A stretch of DNA of 64,000 bases, taken from NCBI RefSeq assembly GCF_034702125.1, contig NC_085868.1, positions 40,540,359 through 40,604,358 of the forward strand, written 5' to 3'. How positions within the stretch are numbered: the stretch's first letter is position 1; every line of letters starts with the position of its first letter. Positions 1 to 36,734 of this stretch are shown one piece after another. The position numbers and the translations under genes are program-made. The DNA is from Engraulis encrasicolus. Its lineage: Eukaryota; Chordata; Actinopteri; Clupeiformes; Engraulidae. A model generated the notes under the pieces. That model was not told where the DNA came from and ran no database searches. It saw nothing but the letters and a program-made list of their open reading frames with translations.

Positions 1-923
1 TCATCTTGGTTAAAAAAAAAAAAAAACACTACTGCCAGTTTGGCATGTGAGCTGCATATCTGCAGTATTTTTCTTTCTTTCAGATGTTACGTGCAGGGAA
101 TATTTACCAAACACATACACCATTGGCCCTCGGCATATGTAGTGCTTTATCTACGCGACTTAAACTGACTGGACACCCATCCACTGCCTTAAAGATACAC
201 AATATGTCAGTTTTATACACACATACATACACAGCAGTTGTTTTCTTTTTCATATCTAATGCCCTTGTCAATGTGGAGTCTCCAAAGAAGGGTTTGTCAG
301 CCATTCAAGGCCAGTACAAAATGTAACTCAATAAGACCAGCTAATGTCAGCATTTGAACTATTCTGGGTCTATGATAATCTGTAGCGTGACCGTAAACAC
401 TGTTACATTAGATTTTTGCATTGTGTTATTTCACTTCAGTGTTTTCGTTGTTAATATTGTGGCTTTATGTTTACAAAGATTACGACAAACATTCCTTTCT
501 AACGTTTTTGTCTGGATTTTAACAATGTAACCTCAGTATTACTAAAGTATAAATCATCTGTCATACTGTAATTGACATTTCAGTGTTAATGACTTGAGTT
601 GATGTATTTAAAAAAAAGTTTGAAGTGGATTATTTTCGATTTCTAAATGTACACAGACTGGAGCAAATTGTTACATAATTGCTTATCACTGTTGATCCCC
701 AGAAACCCTCCCTTATCAATGATCATGATCAAGATACCAATAAATAAAATACAGGTGTACAATTAAAATTCAAGCCACTAGTAATCAATTTTAAATATTT
801 AATGAAAAAGAAGCACATCTATTAAACACAAATCCACAGTGCTTGCTATGTGCTAAGCATTTGGCACATAGGACATTTCAGACAATTTGCAACTGTTTCA
901 TGAAGGGGGGAAGAAACAATGTT
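1..923. other. Converging 3' flanks (zrsr2 3' end and possible upstream gene end)
   Basis: No coding exon is supported here. Two overlapping AATAAA signals on the plus strand at 739-748 suggest that a plus-strand gene entering from the left ends near 765. A pyrimidine tract ending in CAG just before 84 could be the acceptor of its last exon, but none of the short readings after it is recognisable. In human, AP1S2 lies tail to tail with ZRSR2, so ap1s2 is the expected neighbour; this is inference from synteny only. The zrsr2 3' UTR comes in from the right. A minus-strand ATTAAA near 796-801 is its best visible polyadenylation signal. Confidence 0.35.
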
Positions 924-3900
924 TCAATTTTCATGTCCTTCAGAAACTTCCTCTTCTAAAAGTTTCTCCTGAATATCAGGGACTACAGGTACTGTTTGCA
1001 CATCAGTCTCGCCAAGAGCCTCCATTGAAGCATTGTTTTCCTTCAGGATAGAAGACTCATTTGCATTTTCTGCATCTATTGGAGAAGCAGGGCACATATA
1101 TGAGTCTTCATGTGGTGACCGATGGAGATAATCATCACCTACATCATCTTGCACTGAAGTTGGTTGAACTTGATCATCATTCTTGTCCTCTTGCACTGAC
1201 ATTGATTGGTCATCGTTCTTGTCCTTTTCGTCCTCAGTGTCTTTGCCAGATTCAGCAGATGAAGAATCTGGCGATTTACTACTTTTTCGCTTGTGCTTCT
1301 TCTTGCTCTTCTTTTTGCTTTTCTTTGAGTGTTTGTGGCGCCGAGGGGTATCCGCTGTGTCTTCTTTGGCGTTTTTATCTTTCTTACGGCTCTTCTTCGC
1401 CGGTTCCTCTTCGTTTTTGGACTCAGATCTGGGTGTTCTAAGCGGAGACCCCTCTCTCGATCTCCGACCGCCGTTCCGTTCCCTGCTTCTGGACCGTTGT
1501 CTTTCCCTACTTCTGCTTCTGCTGCTTCTCCTGGATCGTTGACTCTGTACACTGCCTCTCCGGTAGGCATCGCGGAATGATCTCTTGCTCTCTCTGCTCC
1601 CACTCCGACTCCTCCGTCCTCGTGTTCTACTCTCGCGGCTGCCACTCCGACTTCGCCGCCCCCTTACCCTGCTCTCTCTGCTGCGACTGCGACTCCTCCT
1701 TTCCCGACTCTTGCTGCGCCTGTCTCGGTCTCGGCTGCGGCTTCGCCTGATGGAGCGTCTCCACGACGGGCGCCGGTCCGGGCTGTGGTGGTGGCTCCTC
1801 TGGGACCAGGAGCGCTCGGAGAAGCGGCCCGTGAAGCTGCCGTCCCGGTCCGGGGACAGGTGCAGGTCCTGGTCGGCCTTGATGAACTCTCTCGTGGGGT
1901 TCCGGAAGACGTGCAGGAAATTGCAGTGTTTCCCCTTGGGACACCTCTGGCGATCAAACAGACCTGGAACGAGGAATTTTAGATATTTATTATTTACAGC
2001 TGAATACAACAATGCAGTTTTTCATCAACCTTACCAATGGTTTTGATGCCTTTGTTTAGATAGGACAGAGATGATAGAGGACAGGGAAGTGGTGGGCGAG
2101 ACTGGGGAAGGACCAGGACATCAAAGTTCAAAATTCTTTATTTGCCATTTGTGCATATAGTAGTAGTCCAAGCACATATGAACTCTTGTGCAGGCCCTCT
2201 TAGTCAATAAATACATATAATTAAATAGAAAAAGACAAAATACATTAAAAAGTGATAATTTTATATATATATATATATATATAATCAAAAGAATAGACAT
2301 GCAGACATGCATTAGGCAGCTGCAGGGTGAAGTGTTGGCCTCGAGAAAGGAGTCTCACTGAAGCACAGTCAGTGCCCTGCTCTAAAATGTAGTGAAATGC
2401 ATACCACATATTGCAGTCTTCCATCTGGTTACCGGGCAGAACTCGCATTGCAGCTGTCGTCCAGCATACCATCGGCCATTGAACGTCACAAAGGCTTTGC
2501 CACATTCCTCTTCCCTGCAAGCACATGTACATTAGGACAGGTGGATTATATCACTGGTAAGAGCTCCTCATCAATCCAGGTCATGGTAGTTAAAAGTGCC
2601 AAGTTGTAGAGACAGTGGGCTTTTTTGGAAGGCTTGAAGAACTGAAGAAGCCTCTTTGAATGAAATGTGAAAGATCTCCAAGATCCAGCTGCTCTTACAA
2701 GCAGATGTACTTGTGAAATGCATTGCTGTAACAGGGACTTTTTCTTTACTTACGTGGCATACTGAACATAAACATTTCCTCTGAGATGAGGCTCAAAGTT
2801 GCAGCTGACCTAAAAAAAAATAATTCATTTGTTCAGCATGTAATATTCCAGGTTGTCCAGTAGCTACTTGTTGGTTGTAGGTCATTGTGGACACAACAAG
2901 ATGTAAGTTCTGCTACAACCATTTTGTGCAAGATATTTCCATGTACCTTAAACTGCACAACTGTTCCAACGTTCTTGAACTCAGGGAGGGCATCTTCATA
3001 GAAGTCCCTGAACTGCTGGTACACCTCCTCCTCACTGAACTCCAGGTTGGCGTCCGTATCAAAGTCGTCACGTCTGCACTGCTCCATGCCATAGTGGACA
3101 AACATCCCCTTGACCAACAGGGTGGTGCTGGAGGCAGGGTGCTCGTGCTTCCTGGAACACCTACGAGGAACCAAATGTAAAGAAATATTGAGGTATTTCA
3201 TTTGAAGGCAGAATTTCCATCACAAAAAAATCATTTAGAGTCTATGGTCAAAAGTTTATCTTTAAACGTCCTCGTACCTATCCCCAAATCGGCAGGCTCC
3301 GGTTTTGAGGAAGAAGGGGCAGTTGGCTCGGTCCTTCTCCGTGCCAAAGTCTCCATGTGCTGGAGCCTCTGGGTTCCTCCATGAGCCTACCTTCTCCAGC
3401 TGTGGACACAGATAATACAATAGAATAGAAAGCCTTTGTTGTTATACAGAGAAGATTCCAATTGGTTCCATAAGCGTGTACACAGCACAGTATATAAAAA
3501 TAATGCGTTGTGAAAACTACTATACATCTTCAATACAAAGACACACCATATAATCTCATTTGTAGCTCACACAGGTCAATGGAAAAAAATAATTCACCCA
3601 TCCTGCCACACACACACAGCACAACATTGTGTTAATGTGTATGTGTACTCACTGACTCCTACCTCATTTTCAGCTTGGTCCAGCATTTTCTGAGCAGCAT
3701 CCTAAAGTGGCGTAAACACATAGTGGGGTGGATAAAACAACACCAACAGCAACCTATGGAGGATCTGTTAACACTCGTTAAGTACATGTAGCAAATCAAG
3801 ACAGGGCAGACGGCTGATAAAGACAAGTGAACTGAAAACATTTTCAAAATGGCAGAACTCAAGCTGTTGTTCTGTATTGTATGGCCTCGTTTACATGAGA

Positions 3901-4478
3901 CATTTAATTCCGAATTAACTCAATTTATTTCTGAATAAAGCTTAATTCCGCTTTGAAAACGTCATATAAACACCTCACAATTCGGAATTAAATGAAAGTT
4001 CAATGTAAACTCAACGGAACTACTTAATTCGGAATTATTAATTCGGAATTGAAAATGTCAAGTATACATGGCGCATGTGTATAAAACATCATCATTCTAC
4101 AACAAAAGATACATTCTCCTCCTCTTGAAGCGGGTGGTAGTTGGTCTGTCACTCAACATGTGCATCTTTGGTCAAGGAAAACATACAGAAAGACTTCTGG
4201 CAGCAACAAATATGACTCATCAAAATAGATTTCTAAAACATTTAGCTAAATTCATTAGTTCATCCCCCATACTCTACAAGCAGTGAGGTTGTTTTCAGCT
4301 GATCGTTTCTGCACTGGCATTGAGAGGATATCTTTTCTCTTTTATCCGCCCAGTGCAAGAGTCACCTCTCTGTCTCTCCTCTCCTGCTGCTTCAGATCAC
4401 TCGATTCTCTCTCTTTCCGTTGCTCTTCCTCCCATTCTTCTTTTATTCTTCTCTGAAATTGAAGGAAAAAATAAAGAA

Positions 4479-4557
<79 letters not shown>

Positions 4558-6065
4558 CAACATCAGTCTCTCCAAGCAGAATGACACCAGGTACATCAGT
4601 TTGAAAAGGCCACATTTGAAATGTCATGTTTGATGGCTTTCTGTACAGAAGTAGCTTTAGATTCACCTCCTCTTCTTCTTTCTTCCGTTTCGCAGCGTCC
4701 TCTCTTTCCTTCTTTATCCTGTACTCCTCCTGGGCGGCTCGCTCTCTTTCAAGCCACAGCTCATGTAGTCTTTGCCTAGTGGTGTGCATAACCAACATCA
4801 ATCACTAGTTTGACAATAGGCCATCCCAACGCCGATAGCATAGATTTTGTGTCAAGCAAAAACGTTCCAAATACTGTGACTTACCAATTTTTACCCAGCC
4901 CAGATATAGAATAGATGATATCTAACCTCTGATCCTCTGCCTCGTCCTCCACCTCTTCCTCTCCATCTCCCAACACGTCTCCATCCTCTTGACAGTCTGT
5001 TTGTTCTGCAGGGGAAAAGGATGATGGGCTCAGGCCTACTTAGAGGGAAGTGTACCTATGTTCCCCGGGTCCTATGTTCCCCGGGTCTTATGTTCCCCTG
5101 TCTTTGTTAGGGACCGGGGAACTTAGGACCCTTTTTCTAAAAAAAGGGTTCTATGTTCCCCGCATTGTGTGTTTCCGAGTTTTCAAATTGTGCCCTTCCC
5201 AAAACCATCCATAAACCTAACCTGTCAGTAACGCAATTTTTCTGAGTTTTAAATGTGTGCCCTTACTCTATCTATACCTAAACCTAACCTGTCAGAGGTG
5301 TAACAACAACCTGTGCTTTGCCATGCGGCAGCAGTCTACTTGGAAGCATGGGGATTGGGGAACATAGAACCCTTTTTTGAGAAAAGGATCCTAAGTTCCC
5401 CGCATTGTATGTTTACAAGTTTTCAAATTGTGCCCTTCCCAAAACCATCCCTAAACCTAACCTGTCAGTAATGCAATGTTTCTGAGTTTTAAATGTGTGC
5501 CCTTACCCTAACTATCCCTAAACCTAACCTGTCACAGTTGCAAAAGCAACCTACACTTTGCCATGTGGCTGCAGTCTACTTTGAAGCAGTTGGGAACACC
5601 TTTATTTGAAAAAAGGGTCCTATGTTCCCCGGTAGAGGAGAACATATGACCCGGGGAACATAGGAATGGCCCCACTTAGAGTAACACCATTTTTGCATGA
5701 GAAGGAGTATATGGGAGGGGGGGATCTGTCAAACAGATCCTTCGTCCTTACCCGAATCCCTTATTTTAGCAAGTGCCTGACGCTTTTTCTTCCTTCGTTC
5801 TCTTCTCTGTGCAGCACGTCGTTGCTTTTGGCTAGAAAGACAAATGACAGCTCTGCAAGTTATAATCAAGCATCGTGTTTACAATAGAGTGGCAGAACAA
5901 GACAGACACAAACAATACACATAAGCAAACGATGAGTTGCACTTATAGGAGCACAGAAACAGCCATACATCAACTAGAAAACGGGCACATGTAGCAAGAT
6001 AGTGTAAACAAGCTTTTGATGTACCTCAACGACGGAGTTGTTTTCGGCGGTGTGAGCGCTGCCAT
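924..6065 (-). CDS. zrsr2: U2AF35-related splicing factor ZRSR2, 11 exons, 658 aa
   Basis: ZRSR2 is a nuclear RNA-binding protein that recognises the 3' splice site and is needed especially for U12-type introns. CDS exons, 5' to 3' on the minus strand: 6065-6025, 5831-5752, 5005-4927, 4775-4667, 4452-4366, 3701-3663, 3399-3278, 3160-2947, 2809-2754, 2514-2405 and 1963-924. The order is: a basic N-terminus; a Glu/Arg-rich helix (about 65-145); CCCH zinc finger 1 (C172, C180, C186, H190); a U2AF-type RRM (about 198-305) containing EQCRRDDFD and [19 protein letters not shown] finger 2 (C312, C320, C326, H330); and a long RS domain with a Lys- and acid-rich tail. The start ATG lies in a short first exon facing rbbp7. 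The protein is longer than human ZRSR2 because of its C-terminal tail. Family assignment is secure; the first exon is short and slightly less certain. Confidence 0.95.
3883..4072. mobile_element. Short inverted-repeat element (MITE-like) in zrsr2 intron 5
   Basis: About 190 bp. The left end (GTTTACATGAGACATTTAAT) and the reverse of the right end (GTATACTTGACATTTTCAAT) are imperfect inverted repeats, and the interior is built of repeated AATTCGGAATT palindromes. The same plan (TTTACATG or GTATACATG ends, internal short palindromes) recurs at 22464 and 31559. Confidence 0.6.
4481..4553. repeat. (ACAG)n(AG)n microsatellite in zrsr2 intron 4
   Basis: About seven ACAG units run into about 22 AG units. 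The tract lies 28 bp upstream (in the gene's sense) of the exon 5 acceptor at 4452, so length changes would fall in the branch-point region. Confidence 0.95.
5053..5668. mobile_element. Inverted-repeat element with CCTATGTTCCCCGGGTC ends, zrsr2 intron 2
   Basis: The left end reads CCTATGTTCCCCGGGTC and the right end GACCCGGGGAACATAGG, a perfect 17-bp inverted repeat. The left terminus is itself partly repeated three times. Inside, two tandem units of about 240 bp (roughly 5140-5390 and 5391-5600) share blocks such as CCTAAACCTAACCTGTCAG. No transposase is visible, so it is non-autonomous; the superfamily is not clear. Confidence 0.7.
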
Positions 6066-6490
6066 TTTAGCATCCAGTGTGCACGGGGTCAAAGTTGAAC
6101 GATGCCACCATCCCTTTTCTGTTTTGGAAAATACCGGTATCTTCTGTTACCTCATCAGAAGTGCTGTCCTCAAAGTGAACTGCACATGCACGTTAACTAG
6201 AGCGCACCCTGCATAAGTTATAAACTAAAAGCAAATGGGTTTGTTCAATTTTAATTTAGCTGCTGCTGCTGCTTGTGAAAAATCGATGTGCGCAGAAGCG
6301 CTGCGAGATTAGCGCATGCGTAGAACCTTGTGTGATATGCGCGCCTGATCAGAAGAGCTGCAGAGGCAAACCTTCTGTATCAAACAAATATCTCTGTTTG
6401 TAAGGTGCTGAAACAGAAGGCAAGCCGGAGAGTAAATAGCGTTTGAGCATTGTGTCTCGCGCTTTCCCACTCCATTTTTCAGCCTTCGAA
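6066..6490. promoter_or_regulatory. Bidirectional promoter between zrsr2 and rbbp7
   Basis: The start codons of zrsr2 (minus) and rbbp7 (plus) face each other across 425 bp. The stretch contains CpG-rich patches and GCGCATGCG at 6312-6320, which fits the NRF1 consensus; GCGCGC lies nearby at about 6340. No clear TATA box is placed for either gene. Both are housekeeping genes, for which a shared head-to-head promoter is a common arrangement. The regulatory role is inferred from layout and motif only. Confidence 0.7.
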
Positions 6491-15979
<9,489 letters not shown>

Positions 15980-16919
15980 CCTCACTGCCGGACGGGAGTG
16001 GTAGGAGGGTAATTGTGGGATAACGTTGCCTCTGCTGCCCTACCCCACTCATGCCAAGGTTTCAGTCGCAACAATCTGGCTTCCGTTTCCCAAAACCATA
16101 GTTGTCAACTAAACCACTTGGTCAGCAACGTTATTTAGTTGATTGCAATGGAAAATGTACAATTACCGACCATGTTTTTGAACTGGTTTTGCACCTGTGG
16201 TGTTGGGAAGTGCATCCCTGTTAATAGTCTGTCTGCCTTTAGTTGTTTCTCTCCCCCTTTTTCGTGTCATGTGAGAAATTGTCAGCACCACCCCTTTTTT
16301 CCCCGTCAGCCTACTAGCCCAAGTGCAGGATTACCTGACCTTACCTGACCCTTTCTTGAACCCAATTCCCTTTTTTGTAATCAGTGTTGGGTAGGTGTTG
16401 CTGGAATGACGTTTAAATGGGTATTCCAAGGAAGATCTTTTAGCTACTAGCTAATCAACTAGATACAGAAAATGGTAAACCTCCTTCTCAAAGTCTTGTG
16501 TGGTGAATCCTCAATGTTCAGGACATTGTACACTACCTTGGGCACACAACAGTGCAACTTGCCCAATTGAGTAATTAAGTGAACATTTTAAAAATGGCAT
16601 TTTTCCCCCTTCTGGACACCAAGCCATAGATTAAGCTATTAGGTCTACCTTTTTGTAAAAGTGAACATATCCAGGGAAAAAGATATTTTGAAAACAGTGG
16701 AACACCCCCAGTCAGGCTTTTTGTTTGTCTTTTGATTTAGTTGAGCGGAAGTGGGTTTCGAGGGTGGTTTGGATTTTTGTCCCAACAAATGCACTTGACA
16801 GATAAAATGCTGTGGCCACACAATCCATTCTGTACTACCACACACCCTCACATGGGACAGATGGCAGGGTCTTTTTTTTCTCTCCGGATTTTCATTTTTG
16901 TGCATAACTTGATGTGAAT

Positions 16920-17175
16920 TGCAATAAAACTTTTTGTAATAACTTTTAATAACATTTCGCTTTTCACTTTATATACTGACAAACTGTATTTGAAGTGTGG
17001 AATGGAGTGACTGGAAATATAATAATGCCATTCTCTGTCTTGAGAGATGAGCACGTTGTGCATGTCAACTGTGGGCTTATGAAATTACAATACACAAAGT
17101 AAAAACAAATTCCAGAAGGAAGGCAAATAAAACCACAATTGGGATAGTTTGGAAAATTCTACAAAATGTTTATTG
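16920..17175. terminator. Convergent polyadenylation region of rbbp7 (+) and txlng (-)
   Basis: AATAAA on the plus strand at about 16923 is the likely rbbp7 polyadenylation signal, giving a 3' UTR of roughly 0.95 kb. AATAAA on the minus strand at 17169-17174 is a good candidate for the end of txlng. If used, the txlng 3' UTR would be about 3.7 kb and the two transcripts would end about 200 bp apart without overlapping. Signals are read from sequence; use is inferred. Confidence 0.5.
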
Positions 17176-18031
17176 AAAAGCAAGACAGGACAATAACATT
17201 TGTGTACAATCTCAGGGAAACATAAGCTCAGCTTTTTTGGGGGGGAAGGTGGCGTAAAGGAGGAATAATAAAGCTTTTCAAAGCATTGTGGATTCTAGCC
17301 TCTTTCACAGCAAGACTCACCCGCGGAGGTAGATTTCTTGCATAACCTGAGAATCAAAACTGAGGCATTGCCAAAGAAAGGAAGTGTTTTTTTTCAGAAC
17401 TGTCCCCAAGCACCAGTCAAATCACGTTCAACCAACCAAGGGCCTGTCGACATCAAAACATCACTCACTCAATGAACAATGCATACGCCGGGAACAACCT
17501 CAAATACACCTCCAGAAGTTGCTCAGATGTTACTGTGCGTATTGAATGAAGAAGGAAAAAAAAGTGGACAATAACCGCTTCATTTCACAATCTATAAGCA
17601 CATTCACATTTCTAATGAAAGACGCAAATGAAGAAAAAAATGTCAAGTGTTTTCTGTTGCTAAAAATTCAGGCTGGTTTGAAGTTCTACTTACGTATAAG
17701 TTGACAAGTTCACAATACAAGTCAGGCTGGTTGAAGGTTTTAATGATCCATTTTTTTTTATTTTTTTTTTTTAAATCCTTCCGTTTTGCCTTTGGTCATG
17801 AGTTTTGCAATGTAGAAGCATCTCAAAATTACCTAGGTACACGGCTGAATTTATACATACAAAAACGGTTTAGCCCTTCAGCCCTCTTGGTGTCAACCAA
17901 TACATGCCCATTATAGGTCTGCTCAGGCTTTTTCAGAGCAAGTATACTTCTGCAAGTATACTTCATGCTTTAAGAGAAGTCAAACTCAGGATGTAGCAAC
18001 TTTACTCAGAAAAGACAGCCAACCTTCACCC

Positions 18032-18259
18032 ATGGGGCACCTAAGTCACTCCCTCTACTTCCTGGTTCATGGGGCAGAGGGAGTCAAAAAATAATTACTG
18101 GGCTTGAAATGAGTGGTTTTTCGACAACAATCCAAGCCTTAGACCTCCACCTATGCACCACAAATCCATCACGACTCGCCTCGTTCACTTCCATTAAATT
18201 TTTTGCAACTTACTGCCCCATGAACCAGGAAGTAGAGGGCATGACTTAGGTGCCCCATT
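18032..18259. mobile_element. MITE with about 45-bp inverted repeats
   Basis: The left arm begins ATGGGGCACCTAAGTCACTC and the right arm ends with the near-exact complement, GACTTAGGTGCCCCAT. The arms are about 45 bp, differ at a few bases, and enclose about 138 bp without coding potential. Confidence 0.8.
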
Positions 18260-18344
18260 GGACCTTCTGTGGAAAAACCTAATTCTAGTAAGTAGAGCAA
18301 GGACAGAAGGATCATCAAGGGGGGTGGGTTAGCATGTCCTGGGT

Positions 18345-18648
18345 TAAAGGAACAGTCCCACCATATTTTAGAAATGCGCTCATTTTACACCTCTCAAATT
18401 AAATAATTGTGTTTTACATTTCTCATGTTCTTCAGACCATTCTAAGTCTGGTGAAATTACTTCTGAGCAAGTATCAGTGAGCTGGATGGTACCAAACTTG
18501 GTCCCATTCCGTTCAATGATCCATGCTCAGAAGTGATATCACCACAATCGGAGAACAGCTAGAACAGGAGGAAGGTAAAACTGTATTTAACTTGACGGGA
18601 AGTGTAAAAGGAGCATATTTCCAAGATTGGTGGTCTGTCCCTTAAACC
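18345..18648. mobile_element. TTAA-flanked MITE (Kolobok/piggyBac type)
   Basis: The left end is TTAAAGGAACAGTCCCACCA and the right end reads TGGTGGTCTGTCCCTTAAA, imperfect inverted repeats bounded by TTAA. It has no coding capacity. The same TTAAAGG-type terminus recurs at 21384, 29544 and, more loosely, 46803. Confidence 0.65.
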
Positions 18649-18779
18649 AGATTTGGCACTAATGCAGCCACATGTGAAATAACGGCCTGGAATGTCAATG
18701 AATGGAACCGACTTGTAGGAATAATAATGAATGTCTCGCGGCTGTTTTAAAGGTAGTGCGTGTAATTGGAGTCATTGGT

Positions 18780-19050
18780 TTTCAAAATATATGCTGCCCA
18801 TTCACAACTTTCGTAATTTCACGAGAATTTCCTAAGTAATACACTAATATTTTCAAAGCTGATCAAAGTGAAGGTACGCTGGGTTTTACAGCCAAAGATG
18901 TCCTTTAATGTTTGCGGACATGGAGAAGATCCACCCTTAACATATGAATATTGTGCATTTCCAAATCATAATGAAATCTTGCAAATTGATGGTGGTGGTA
19001 AATATACAGGGAAAAACACTAATGAATGGGCAGCATAAATTCTGTAAAGA
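18780..19050 (+). repeat. Dispersed repeat, copy 1 of 3
   Basis: Shares blocks ACATGGAGAAGATCC, TGGTGGTAA and CACTAATGAATGGGCAGCAT with 46925-47140 (same strand) and 29085-29270 (opposite strand). It is non-coding. Confidence 0.6.
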
Positions 19051-20918
19051 AGCTACTAAAACAATGACATACTTTAAGGACTCTGAATTGTATCCAGAAC
19101 TAAGCATGTGTGTGTGCCACTGAATTCAGACCTGAGAGAGCATGACATGGTTAATTAAAAACCCTGTTTTCTTTCCGTTTTAGTCGAGAGACACTGGTAG
19201 GGCTTTAAGGCCATTTGGCAACAAGGGTGAGAATCTACATTCATTTGAAAGTTCAGTACTCCACTTTTTTCTCTTTTTTTTTCTTGTTTTCACATAGCAA
19301 CTCTAAAATGGCTGCCGCTCCACTGAACATCAGCATTGAGCTGTGAAGCATGAAGTACACGTTTGTATTTATGTTCACTGCAGTTTTTTTTTTTTTTTAA
19401 AGGAAAGAAAACACATTCTGCATTTCCAGTAGGGAGCACCAAAAGGTGTCAAGGCCCCATATGCCAATCAACTCAAAACTAACTCTTGGTGACTCTGCTT
19501 CCAGCCAAAAAGAAAACAAAAAAAATAGCATGATCAATATCAAATTACATGAGACATAATTTTTTATGGTTCACAAAAGCTTGGTCAGTTGACTCTGATC
19601 TAGCAGTGCAACAGTGGCGAATGCACAAGCATACGTTCACGCCATGCCTGTACTAGACAAAAGACAAAACAATAGCCATGGAAGTCACCAGAATCTATTC
19701 TATTCACCCTACATGCTTCACAAGCTGGAAACGTGGGTATGCCAGAGAGCAGGCTTTGCCCCTCCAGAGTAGGTAGTAAACCTCCAACCTCCATATTACT
19801 TTCCTAGCAATCTGCTATTTGCAAGTGTATCTGAAACAGTTAATCCTCAAATTGGAACGTTGGTTTATGCCTTAATTAGAATGTTGTTAGAGTTTGGTCC
19901 TCACACATTTTGACCTCAAAACCTCACTACATGGGATATAACTACGTCACGTCCCAAGTGTTGACTTTTAAATGCTCAACTCAACATCTACACAGCATCC
20001 AAGTACACCAAAAGCCAAAACGCATACAAATGACACGACACATGGACACATGGATAGCAGCCTGGTCAAACTAGCCCTTGGACTCAAGTTATCCGTGATG
20101 ATGCACAGAAACAAAATCACTAGTTTCAGGAATCAACAGATGCTCCCCTATTTTTTGGAAAACCAAAATAAACCGGGAAAAAATGGCTATGAAGTCGAAG
20201 CCAATTTGAAATTTGCATCTACAGTCAGTTTAAGTTTTGTGTGATCTCTGAAGCCTATTATACTAAAAACATGTTTGATTTCTTCTTCCATTTTCATCTC
20301 ATAATGCCCAGGCATGTGTGAAGTGTAGGGAAAGAGGGAGACGCGGATTAGTATCGACAAGAGGGCTACCTGTTAAAATCAGTTCCACTAGGCTCCACTG
20401 CGTCGACAAAAATAATTGTTTTTGGGGGTTTTTTAGACATAATATGCTTCTGGAATATTTATTCTGATTGCAAAAGGTCAGAGTCAAGAGCTACATCTTT
20501 TAGATGGAGAACAGAAGGGGAGCGGGAGGGATAACAAACAAAAATAAATGGCCCCACAGATAAGCAGAAACAAGGGAGGAAAAAAACAGTTTAAGAAAAA
20601 CAAATCTAAAGCTGCTGCATGACAGCCAACTTTGACCACATGACATTTCCTTGGAAAATACATATGTGGTAAATGGGGAAAAAGAATCAAAGGGAAGTGC
20701 TCACCACCAAAGCCTACTATATAACCCCAATGTACAGAGCAAAAAAGTTATACCTAAACTAAACGCCAATGCAAATCTCTTAATCTCAAATCGTTTTTTA
20801 TAACTATTACACAAAAATATATACCTCCACAAAAAAAAAGAAACAACAAAAAAAAAATCTAAAGAAAACAACCAAAAAAAAAAAAAAAAGGCAAGCGGCC
20901 CCTACAAAGAGGCCTGGC

Positions 20919-36146
<15,228 letters not shown>

Positions 36147-36420
36147 ATTGTGACGAAATACTGACTGACTACAAGTGAGCCGCCTGGGGGAGCCAAAGAG
36201 CAACTGATCCCATGGACTGTTGACTTATTTTTCTTCCTTGTGCGCTACATGAGTGTTTTTCAGTTTTTGTTGACTTGTGTGACTTGACTTGTTCTCATAT
36301 TATGCATTATTTGGTCAACTACTTGGCCTAAGTACAGGCCTGATAATCTGACAGCCTACAGGGCATTTTCATGGTGGATCAGTGGCCCAGGGGCATCATG
36401 TACCCCATAAAAGACTTAAA

Positions 36421-36734
36421 GTGAAAGTGAAAGCCCTATTGGGAAACTCCAACTCCAATTGTCATGGTGACACAGCACTCCACAGCACACAAGTGAACAC
36501 GGCACACAGCGAAATTGCATTTATGCCTCAACCGTGCAAGGGGGGCAGCCCTCAATGGCACCCCTAGGGAGCAGTGCGGCAGGACGGTACCATGCTCAGG
36601 GTACCTCAGTCATGGAGGAGGATGGGGGAGAGCACTGGTTGATTACTCCCCCCCACCAACCTGGCGGGTCGGGAGTGGAACGGCAACCTTTGGGCTACAA
36701 GTCCGATGTCCTAACCGCTTACCCATGACAGCCA
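36421..36734 (-). mobile_element. tRNA-derived SINE (family B), copy 1
   Basis: Read on the minus strand, the head at the high coordinate has an A-box-like TGGGTAAGCGGTTAGG and a B-box-like GGTTGCCGTTCCACTCCC; the body contains GGTACCATGCTCAGGGTACC in plus orientation. It is the same family as 42052-42366 and, partially, 48682-48808. Confidence 0.75.

Larger units (their letters stand above)
17176..20918 (-). other. Probable long txlng 3' UTR carrying MITEs
   Basis: No ORF with coding character lies here. The stretch is AT-rich, has long poly-A/T runs and contains at least two inverted-repeat elements (18032-18259, 18345-18648) and a dispersed repeat copy (18780-19050). It is probably the txlng 3' UTR, judged only from the position of the minus-strand AATAAA near 17170. 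Confidence 0.4.

Noticed and set aside
1061..2046. Several plus-strand ORFs opposite zrsr2 exon 11 (Leu/Ser/His-rich readings).
   Set aside because: They are antisense shadows of the RS-coding exon; its biased codons keep other frames open. No splice or family support.
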